The notes under the pieces were generated by a model. The model was not told where the DNA came from. It saw only the letters and a list, made by a program, of their open reading frames with translations, and made no database searches. DNA of 64,000 bases from Bradyrhizobium sp. CB3481 (GTDB taxonomy: Bacteria > Pseudomonadota > Alphaproteobacteria > Rhizobiales > Xanthobacteraceae): NCBI RefSeq assembly GCF_029714305.1, contig NZ_CP121647.1:1694501-1758500 (forward strand). Direction: 5' to 3'. A program made the position numbers and the translations under genes. The stretch's first letter is position 1. The number at the start of each line of letters is the position of its first letter. Below, one piece after another: positions 8,464 through 14,774 of the stretch.

Positions 8464-9245
8464 GAGCTGACGGAAACATCCGTCAATAGTCCCGCCGTGA
8501 TCCAGCCGTGCAGATAGCCGGCGCCGCGGCCGGCCGCACCGTCAGGATCGTCATAGGTCGCAAGCATCTCGCAGAGCACGCCGAACGGAATGCCGTTTGC
8601 GGCCTCGTCCCACATCATCGCCTCTTCGGCAGACAGCTCGCGGAACATCGGCGTTGTGTCCTGGCGCCAGATCAGGAGATACGCAGGGTGCTCCAGCCCG
8701 GCGGCATCCGGCGGCGTTTCCTCGTTCTTCAACGCAAGCCAGATCGCCGCCGCATTGGTCGCGACGTCGAGCCTGGCGGTGCTGGGATGCGGCTTAAATC
8801 GGAGAACCGACCAGACCTCTGGCGCGAAGCCCGCCATGTCTGTCAGTTCGACCACCTTGCCTTCCGCGGCGTCGAACGCATCGTTGAGCGCCTTCTCCAG
8901 CGCCGCGAGATCGGACAATTCAGGGTGTTGAGCATAAGGTGCGGTCGATTTCAGAAATTCCGGCAGGCCCTGCGAGAACCAGCGCAGGTTCGGATGCGCG
9001 GATGGACGCGCCTTGACATAGGCATGTCCCATCTCGTCGAACATCTCGTCGCCGAGATAAAGATGCAGCAGTTCGTGGTCGTTGCGCATGGCCTCGACCA
9101 GCCGCGAGCCATAGGCGTAGCGGTAGACGCCGAACAGCACGTCGCGCTTTTCGCGGGGGCTGTCGAGAATCTCGGCCAGCGCCGTGTCGTCGCCGTCAAG
9201 GATGCCGCGCTGAAACTCGGCCTGCTGTCGCGCGAAGTCGCTCAT
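8460..9245 (-). CDS. bufC: DUF2063 family protein, BufC-like partner of the MNIO enzyme
   Basis: A 261-residue protein of the DUF2063 family (often labelled putative DNA-binding domain), almost always found beside DUF692. In the described bufferin and related MNIO systems the DUF2063/MbnC-type partner binds the precursor leader and delivers it to the iron enzyme. The N-terminus (MSDFARQQAEFQRGILDG) matches the usual start of the family. The open frame extends 56 codons upstream, but ATG 9245 forms an ATGA overlap with the stop of the DUF692 gene, so this start was chosen. No signal peptide, as expected of a cytoplasmic partner. The symbol is by operon context and family, not by proven orthology. 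Confidence 0.85.
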   Translation of the reverse strand: MSDFARQQAEFQRGILDGDDTALAEILDSPREKRDVLFGVYRYAYGSRLVEAMRNDHELLHLYLGDEMFDEMGHAYVKARPSAHPNLRWFSQGLPEFLKSTAPYAQHPELSDLAALEKALNDAFDAAEGKVVELTDMAGFAPEVWSVLRFKPHPSTARLDVATNAAAIWLALKNEETPPDAAGLEHPAYLLIWRQDTTPMFRELSAEEAMMWDEAANGIPFGVLCEMLATYDDPDGAAGRGAGYLHGWITAGLLTDVSVSS

Positions 9246-10147
9246 TCGGGCGGCGTGCCTGCGGGGAGGATTTTCTCGGCCATTTCGCGCGTCCTGGCTA
9301 CCTCGAGCAGGAGCTCTTCGAGCGGCGGGATGTTGTCGTCGCGCTCGATCATGGTCGAGACGCGGCCGAAGCGCCTTAGCGCCGCGGCATAGAGCTCCCA
9401 GACATCCTCGCACACCGGGTGATCATGGGTGTCGATGATGTGGGTGCCCATGTGGCTGTGGCCGGCCATGTGAAACTGCACCACGCGATCCGCCGGAATG
9501 CCGTTGAGAAAGGTCAGGGGATCGTAGCCGTGGTTGAAGGCGCTGACATAGACGTTATTGACGTCGAACAGCAGCCAGCATCCGGAGCGTTGCGACAGCT
9601 CGGACAGAAACTCCCATTCCGTCATTTCGGAATTGTTGAACTGGACATAAGTCGAGACGTTTTCGAGCACGATGGCGCGGCCGAGAAAATCCTGCACCAG
9701 TTGCACCCGGCTGACGACGTGACCCAGTGCTTCCCTGGTGTAGGGAATCGGCAGCAGGTCATGCAGGTTCTTGCCGTGCACGCCGGTCCAGCACAAATGG
9801 TCGGAGACCCATTTCGGCTCGACGCGACGGGCGAGATCCTTCAGGGCCTGCAGATATTCGAAATTCGGCGGTGCGGTGGAGGCGATCGACATCGACACGC
9901 CGTGCATCACGACCGGATAGCGCTCGCGAATGCGATCGAGCGTGCGCAGCGGTTGGCCGCCGGGCAGCATGTAGTTCTCGCTGATGACCTCGAACCAGTC
10001 GATCGGCGGATGGCCGCTGAGGATTTCATCGTAGTGCTGGTGACGCAGGCCGAGACCGAAGCCGAGGAAGGCCGGCTTCTCCGACGTCACCGGGCGATCT
10101 GCAAGCGGGGCCGCCGAGCTATCAGGCAATCTGCTTGCGACGTTCAT
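9242..10147 (-). CDS. bufB: DUF692 multinuclear iron oxidative enzyme (MNIO), BufB-like
   Basis: A 301-residue TIM-barrel protein of the DUF692/MbnB family, the multinuclear non-heme iron enzymes that modify Cys residues of ribosomal peptides using O2. Conserved stretches visible are FEVISENYM, VMHGVSMSIAS, SDHLCWTGVHG, ENVSTY, LLFDVNNVYVSAFNHG, FHMAGHSHMGTHIIDTHDH and IERDDNIPPL; the His, Asp, Glu and Asn residues in them match the metal-ligand pattern of the family. ATG 10147 was chosen because GGAGACGAG precedes it. It lies 112 bases behind the proximal precursor gene, separated by a GC stem-loop, and overlaps bufC by four bases. Predicted to act in the cytoplasm on the bufA-like precursors before export. 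Confidence 0.93.
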   Translation of the reverse strand: MNVASRLPDSSAAPLADRPVTSEKPAFLGFGLGLRHQHYDEILSGHPPIDWFEVISENYMLPGGQPLRTLDRIRERYPVVMHGVSMSIASTAPPNFEYLQALKDLARRVEPKWVSDHLCWTGVHGKNLHDLLPIPYTREALGHVVSRVQLVQDFLGRAIVLENVSTYVQFNNSEMTEWEFLSELSQRSGCWLLFDVNNVYVSAFNHGYDPLTFLNGIPADRVVQFHMAGHSHMGTHIIDTHDHPVCEDVWELYAAALRRFGRVSTMIERDDNIPPLEELLLEVARTREMAEKILPAGTPPE

Positions 10148-10223
10148 CTCGTCTCCGTCGAACGGCGCCGTCAAAAACCGGGCGGCGTCTCCAAATTATC
10201 ACGGCAACCTACCATGGAAGCGA

Positions 10224-10243
10224 GGCCCGGCCTACGCCGGGCC
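10224..10243 (-). terminator. GC stem-loop after the proximal precursor gene
   Basis: Perfect 8-bp stem GGCCCGGC / GCCGGGCC with a four-base loop, 17 bases behind the stop of the 85-residue precursor and upstream of bufB. There is no T run, so it is more likely a partial terminator or an mRNA-end stabiliser that keeps the enzyme level below that of the precursor. The same stem follows the other precursor (10671-10689). Confidence 0.65.
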
Positions 10244-10259
10244 CCGATCGAGCCGCGGC

Positions 10260-10517
10260 TCAGGACGGCTGGAACTTGCCCTTGGCGGCGTCGCACTTTT
10301 CCTTGGTCATGGCCGAGAAGCCCTGACCTTTGCAGGCGTTCTGGCCCTTACAGGCATTCGCGCCGCCCTTGCACGCGCTCTGGCCCTTGCAGGCATTGGC
10401 GCCGATGCATTTGCCTTCACCGGCAGCAAAGGTGACGGTCGACACGGTGGTGCCGGCCAGGAACAAGGTGGCAGCGGCGGCTGCCAGCGCGGCGCCGGAC
10501 TTGGATGTCATCTTCAT
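10260..10517 (-). CDS. bufA: Cys-rich secreted precursor peptide, BufA-like (proximal copy)
   Basis: An 85-residue peptide precursor. Residues 1-32 form a Sec signal peptide with an Ala/Leu core (AALAAAAATLFLAGTTVST). The mature part carries six Cys at 37, 43, 49, 56, 62 and 75 in four copies of a short module of the type ACKGQ (NACKGQSACKG, NACKGQNACKG). This is the layout of DUF2282/bufferin-type precursors, which after MNIO modification bind copper in the periplasm. ATG 10517 follows GGAGG at seven bases. The Cys spacing (6, 6, 7, 6, 13) is identical to that of the second copy 194 bases upstream, so the pair arose by duplication. The modified residues cannot be named from sequence. Confidence 0.9.
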   Translation of the reverse strand: MKMTSKSGAALAAAAATLFLAGTTVSTVTFAAGEGKCIGANACKGQSACKGGANACKGQNACKGQGFSAMTKEKCDAAKGKFQPS

Positions 10518-10670
10518 TTGTATCCTCCAAGAGAAGTTAAGAGGGTGCACCGCCCGTAAGCAGCGACAGATCCAGCCGACAAACGGCACCCGGAGAAAGC
10601 TACGCGGCGGGTTCGGATTAAGTTACAGGCGCGGCCAACTTTATTTTAGCTGCCGGTGCCAAACAATGAA

Positions 10671-10689
10671 GGCCCGGCGGAGCCGGGCC
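10671..10689 (-). terminator. GC stem-loop after the distal precursor gene
   Basis: Perfect 8-bp stem GGCCCGGC / GCCGGGCC with a three-base loop, 21 bases behind the stop of the 87-residue precursor. The two arms are identical to those at 10224-10243. The next precursor starts about 150 bases further on, so read-through must occur, unless that gene has its own promoter. Confidence 0.65.
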
Positions 10690-10710
10690 CCCACGCCTTG
10701 GATCCGCCGA

Positions 10711-10974
10711 TCAGCCTTTGACGAACTTGGCGCCCATGGCGGCGCAAGCCTTTTCGGAAGTCGCCGAGAAACCCTGGCCCTTGCAGGCGTTCTGGCCCTT
10801 GCAGGCGTTCGCGGCGCCCTTGCAGGCGCTCTGGCCCTTGCAGGCGTTGCCGGCCATGCACTTGCCCTGGGCGGCGTTCGCCGGCGTCGACACCGTCGAT
10901 ACCACCGAGCCGGCGAGGAACAGGGTGGCGGCGGCAGCGGCAAGCGTCGCACCGGATTTGGAATTCAGCTTCAT
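10711..10974 (-). CDS. bufA: Cys-rich secreted precursor peptide, BufA-like (first gene of operon)
   Basis: An 87-residue paralogue of the next gene. Signal peptide at about residues 1-35 (TLAAAAATLFLAG core, ending ANA-AQ), then a mature region with Cys at 39, 45, 51, 58, 64 and 77 and the same NACKGQSACKG / NACKGQNACKG modules. The two mature regions differ mainly near the N-terminus (GKCMAG versus GKCIGA) and in the last 20 residues. ATG 10974 is preceded by GAGGAG at about seven bases. It is the first gene behind the candidate ECF promoter and is predicted to be modified by the DUF692/DUF2063 pair, exported by Sec, and to sequester metal, probably copper. The metal is inferred from family knowledge only. 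Confidence 0.9.
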   Translation of the reverse strand: MKLNSKSGATLAAAAATLFLAGSVVSTVSTPANAAQGKCMAGNACKGQSACKGAANACKGQNACKGQGFSATSEKACAAMGAKFVKG

Positions 10975-11137
10975 GACGATCTCCTCGATCATTGTTAAGG
11001 ACAGGACGTCGCGAGCATCTGCTGATCGTTCGATCGCGGACCCCCACAACGCGAGCGATGTGACGGATGACAATTCGGTCACGGCGACCTGCCGGAGACG
11101 TCGGGCCTTCGTGATCGAGTGCTCATCCAGAGCCAGC

Positions 11138-11163
11138 TACGGGGCATCAGGCGATTTGGTTAC
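11138..11163 (-). promoter_or_regulatory. candidate ECF-sigma promoter of the bufferin-like operon
   Basis: Read on the minus strand the sequence is GTAACC (11163-11158), 16 bases, then CGTA (11141-11138). This closely resembles the GTAACC-N16-CGAA type of element described for the ECF factor SigF that controls DUF692 operons in Caulobacter, and CGTA is a common ECF -10. It would give a 5' leader of about 155 bases. The 381-base gap 10975-11355 holds this element, an A/T-rich patch at 11170-11192 just upstream of it, and no gene that I can support. Confidence 0.55.
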
Positions 11164-11355
11164 AGAGTTTCAAAAGAAAATTTTCTTTTTTTGCGGTTGG
11201 GCATCCCGTCCATGTCTAACCCCGGGGCCCTTGAGAGTATTTCGTTGCGCGGTGCCGTGACCTTCGGCGCGCGTCGCGCGCAAAGAAACCGCGACGCTTC
11301 AACGGATTAGCCCGGATACCTACGACAGTTGCGTTGCAGAACGGATCAGCTTGAA

Positions 11356-13140
11356 TTACCCGCGCGCCGGCTTCAGCTTTGCCATCTGCGCGACGGTGGC
11401 CCGAAGCTCCTCGGCGTTGAACGACGGAAACGAGCAGATGCGGTTGCTGCAGGCGAAGGCTGCGGGCTCGCCGAGATCGGGATATTCGACGTCGGGGTTG
11501 GGCAGCTTGCCTTCACGCAGATCGAGCCATTCCAGGCGCTTGTAGCGGGCTGGAAGTGCGCGGCCGAGTGCGTGCAGGCTCTGGGCGCGGGCGTCGTCCT
11601 TGTGGCCGACGATGGTGATGTGGGTCGGCTCGACCGCGAGTTCTTCGTCGGCGAGCAGCACGCCGGGGAGGGGACGCATCATCCCGGCCGCGGCGCCCGC
11701 GAGGTAGCGCATCGCATGCGCCGCCTGTTCGCGATAGGTCTCGTTGCCAAAGTAACGGTTGAGCAGGTTCATGTAACGGCTCACCTGCACCTGGTCGTCG
11801 AGCAGCTTGGCGGGCTTGGCGAGCACGCCGGTCTTGCCTTCCGCCGTCTTCGAGGTGAAGAAGCCGCCGGCCTCATCGCGGAACGTCGCGACGAAATCGC
11901 CGGCCTTTGCGGCCCTCGCGAGCCAGTCGCGGTTTCCGGTCGCGGCATAGAGATCGATGAAGGCTTGGCCCATGGCGAGCGTGTCGCCGAGGAACGGGCC
12001 GCCGCGATCCTTCTCGCTATGACGGAAGCCGCCATCCGCCAGCGCGCGGTTGTCGACCACCCATTTTGCGGCGCGTTCGGCGATTGCCAGCGCCATGGCG
12101 TCGTTGGTGACGTTATAGTAGGCCGCAAGTCCCGATATTGCCCAGCCATTCTCCCGCGCATAGAGGTTCTTGTCGATGCGGGGCATGCCGAGCTTGCGCC
12201 GCTCGCTATCTGCGAGCGCGTAATATTTGTGCCCGTCGGTGTCGTGGTCGAGATCGGCGTCCTGGCTGACATAGAACGCGCCTTCGGGGCTAGTGAGGAA
12301 TTCCGCGAGATAGCGCTCGATGTCGCGCGCGGCGGCGAGATATTTCGGGTCCTTCCACAGCGCATAGGCCTGGCTGTACTGCCGGAGGTATTGCGCCTGG
12401 AACGACATGATCTTTTCGAAATGCGCCCGCGTCCAGGCGCCGCCTTCGGAATATTGATAGACGCCGCCCCAGACCGGATCGATCAGCGCGATGGCGGCGT
12501 CTAACGTCTGCCGGGCGCGCTTGATGGCGATGGCGTCGCCGGCCTCAGCGCGGGAGATCGCAAGGTCCATACTGTCGGCGTCGATATATTTCTGGTTCTC
12601 GCCCCAGCCGCCGAGCTTCTCCTCGTAGGATTCGTCAACGTTCTTCATGAGCGTCGCGCGCTGCTGCTTGTCGAGGAAAGCCGACGTCGACGGCTTGACC
12701 TCAAAGGCTTCGCCGACCGACGGTCCCGGGGAGGGATCATCGATGACGGCTTTGAGCAGCGCCTGCATCCGTTCCGGCTCGATATACCCCCTGATCTTGG
12801 CGATCTCGTTGCCATCAGGAGCGAACACGATGGTCGCCGGCCAGCCCCAGTCGCCATAGCGGCTCGACAGATCAGGGTTGGCGTCCTGGTCGACGCGAAC
12901 CGGCAGATATTTTTTCGCCAGCAATTCCTTCACCTTCGGATCGGCGTAGGTCGTCTTCTCCATGACGTGGCACCAGTGGCACCACACCGCTTCGAGATCG
13001 AGGATCACGAAACGTTTCTCGGCCTGCGCACGGGCAAACAGATCGTCGTCCCAGCCGCTCCATTTCGGTCCGTCCGCCGCGAACGACGGCGAAGCCGCGA
13101 GCGCGGCGAGGGCAAGGGCGGCGATGCGGACGAGTTTCAT
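11356..13140 (-). CDS. secreted thioredoxin-fold DUF255 protein (YyaL/SPATA20-like)
   Basis: A 594-residue protein with a signal peptide (residues 1-21, ending SFA-AD). The thioredoxin-like domain follows at once and holds the typical DUF255 active site W-C-H-W-C-H at about residues 53-58, with the cis-Pro region WPATIVF near 100. The rest is an alpha/alpha-barrel like that of glycosyl hydrolases (WGGVYQY, GGFRHSEKDRGGPFLGD). Most DUF255 proteins are cytoplasmic and longer; this one is a shorter exported form, so it probably handles thiols or disulfides in the periplasm. It lies 56 bases behind doxX and upstream of the Cys-rich bufferin-like peptides, which makes a role in their oxidation or folding conceivable. 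Confidence 0.85.
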   Translation of the reverse strand: MKLVRIAALALAALAASPSFAADGPKWSGWDDDLFARAQAEKRFVILDLEAVWCHWCHVMEKTTYADPKVKELLAKKYLPVRVDQDANPDLSSRYGDWGWPATIVFAPDGNEIAKIRGYIEPERMQALLKAVIDDPSPGPSVGEAFEVKPSTSAFLDKQQRATLMKNVDESYEEKLGGWGENQKYIDADSMDLAISRAEAGDAIAIKRARQTLDAAIALIDPVWGGVYQYSEGGAWTRAHFEKIMSFQAQYLRQYSQAYALWKDPKYLAAARDIERYLAEFLTSPEGAFYVSQDADLDHDTDGHKYYALADSERRKLGMPRIDKNLYARENGWAISGLAAYYNVTNDAMALAIAERAAKWVVDNRALADGGFRHSEKDRGGPFLGDTLAMGQAFIDLYAATGNRDWLARAAKAGDFVATFRDEAGGFFTSKTAEGKTGVLAKPAKLLDDQVQVSRYMNLLNRYFGNETYREQAAHAMRYLAGAAAGMMRPLPGVLLADEELAVEPTHITIVGHKDDARAQSLHALGRALPARYKRLEWLDLREGKLPNPDVEYPDLGEPAAFACSNRICSFPSFNAEELRATVAQMAKLKPARG

Positions 13141-13196
13141 GGCGACTTCCCAGAAGGTGGCGTTGTCGCCAGCTACGCAAGCCGTGCGATCCGGGC

Positions 13197-13694
13197 TCAG
13201 GCTTTCGCCGATGTCACGGGATTGTGAGTGTCAGTCGCGGCTTTGGGCCGACCGCTGGCATTCAGCAGCAGCCGATCCAGCGAGGCGGCGCCAGGACCTG
13301 CGATGGCGAGCCACATGAAGCCGGCGAAGTAGGTCGCCTCCTCGAAGCCGAGCAGGGTCTCCAGCGAATCGACGTCGCCCCATTTCGCCGACCTGATGGC
13401 GACGACCATCACCACCGCCAGCATCGCGGCCGGAATGCGGGTGAACAGGCCGAGGATTAGCATGATGCCGCCGAAGAATTCGACGGATGACACGAAGGGG
13501 GTAAGGATATTGGGAAACGGGATGCCCCAACCGATAAAGTTTTCCGTCACTTGCGCCAGATTGTTGAGCTTGCCCCAGCCCGCCAGCATGAAGGTGTAGC
13601 CGACGATGAGACGCATGATCAGGGGACCGGCCCAGGAAAAATGCGAGGCGATCCGCGCGGGCAGCGAAATAAGAAGATTGATGATGAAATGCAT
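13197..13694 (-). CDS. DoxX family membrane protein
   Basis: A 165-residue inner-membrane protein with four hydrophobic helices and the DoxX-type motif RLIVGYTFMLAGWGKL near residue 28. DoxX proteins are subunits or relatives of thiosulfate:quinone oxidoreductase and are often found beside DUF692/DUF2063/DUF2282 operons, where they are thought to take part in thiol or metal stress defence. ATG 13694 has a very strong ribosome site (GGAGGGGAG). It stands between ccdA and the DUF255 gene on the same strand, all facing towards the bufferin-like operon, so a shared redox function is likely, although the electron donor is unknown. Confidence 0.88.
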   Translation of the reverse strand: MHFIINLLISLPARIASHFSWAGPLIMRLIVGYTFMLAGWGKLNNLAQVTENFIGWGIPFPNILTPFVSSVEFFGGIMLILGLFTRIPAAMLAVVMVVAIRSAKWGDVDSLETLLGFEEATYFAGFMWLAIAGPGAASLDRLLLNASGRPKAATDTHNPVTSAKA

Positions 13695-13843
13695 GCGAAC
13701 TCCCCTCCAACTATTTGAACTGACGGAGGCCGCGTCCTGCGGTCAGTTCTGTCAGGTGCACGCGAAAATGCCGCGCGCCCGCCTTGCGGCAACCTGGCTC
13801 TGATTGCAGTTTCGCAGGCGCCTGGCCGCTTGTTACGCGGACC

Positions 13844-14575
13844 TCAGCCGAAATTTTGCAGGGCCGGGAACGTCTCAAGCAGCCAGATACTGACGTTGGA
13901 GACGGCACCGGTCAGGAAGCCAATACCGGTGATCACCATCAGCACGCCCATGGCATGCTCGACCTTGCCGAGGTGCCGTTTCATTCGCGCAAACAGCGAG
14001 GAGAACTGCTCGATCATGAAGGCCGCCAGCAGGAAGGGGATTCCGAGCCCGGCGGAATAGACCGCGAGCAGGCCGGCGCCCTTGGCGACGGTGGCCTCGG
14101 CCGCCGCAATCGACAGGATCGCGGCCAGAATCGGACCGATGCAGGGCGTCCAGCCGAAGGCGAAAGCCAGCCCCATGGCATAGGCGCCCCACAGCCCGAC
14201 CGGCTTGGGCATCGGCATCCGGCCTTCGCGCATCAACAGGCTGATCCGGGTCAGGCCGAGAAAGTGCAGGCCCATGATGATGATCACGATGCCGGCCAGG
14301 ATCGAGAGCTGCGCCGACCAGGCCCGGATCAGGCCGCCGATCAGGGAAGCACTGGCGCCGAGCGCCACGAACACCGTGGAAAAGCCGAGCACGAACATCA
14401 GCGCCGAGGTCATGACGGCGCGCTTGGAGGCCTCTGAGGTCTCGTCATTGGCGACATGCTCGATGGTCGCGCCCGTGAGGTAGATCAGATAGGGCGGCAC
14501 CAGCGGCAGAACACAGGGGGACAGGAAGCTGACAAGACCGGCAATCAGGGCCGCCGGGATGGAAACATCGTGCAT
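13844..14575 (-). CDS. ccdA: cytochrome c biogenesis protein CcdA-like, thiol electron carrier
   Basis: A 243-residue polytopic membrane protein of the CcdA/DsbD transmembrane family with six predicted helices. The two redox Cys are visible as FLSPCVLPLVPPY (C21) and FGWTPCIGP (about C133), each in the Pro-flanked context of the family. It moves reducing equivalents from cytoplasmic thioredoxin to periplasmic thioredoxin-like proteins, normally for haem ligation to apocytochrome c or disulfide reduction. The start at 14575 (AAGGTC upstream) leaves a compact N-terminus; the longer frame upstream is polar. It is the first gene of the leftward ccdA-doxX-DUF255 series and is divergent from the cyclase gene. 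Confidence 0.9.
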   Translation of the reverse strand: MHDVSIPAALIAGLVSFLSPCVLPLVPPYLIYLTGATIEHVANDETSEASKRAVMTSALMFVLGFSTVFVALGASASLIGGLIRAWSAQLSILAGIVIIIMGLHFLGLTRISLLMREGRMPMPKPVGLWGAYAMGLAFAFGWTPCIGPILAAILSIAAAEATVAKGAGLLAVYSAGLGIPFLLAAFMIEQFSSLFARMKRHLGKVEHAMGVLMVITGIGFLTGAVSNVSIWLLETFPALQNFG

Positions 14576-14774
14576 TGCATGACCTTCAAGAACCGTCGCA
14601 AGGCATAGCGCCCTCTTGGCTAGTACGGAACAGCCAATCGATAAGTTTCGCCGGCATTGCGGCTCAAGTTCGGTCACAGAGCCGTGTCCGGGCGGCGGAA
14701 TTTGGCCTCGCCGGCGAAACAGACGCTGCTATGGTCGCGTATTACGGTCACCAACCCGCGATTTTGGACCCCGC

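Noticed and set aside
11329..12504. 391-codon rightward open frame opposite the DUF255 gene
   Set aside because: No domain, biased composition, and it lies entirely antisense to a protein with signal peptide and redox motif.
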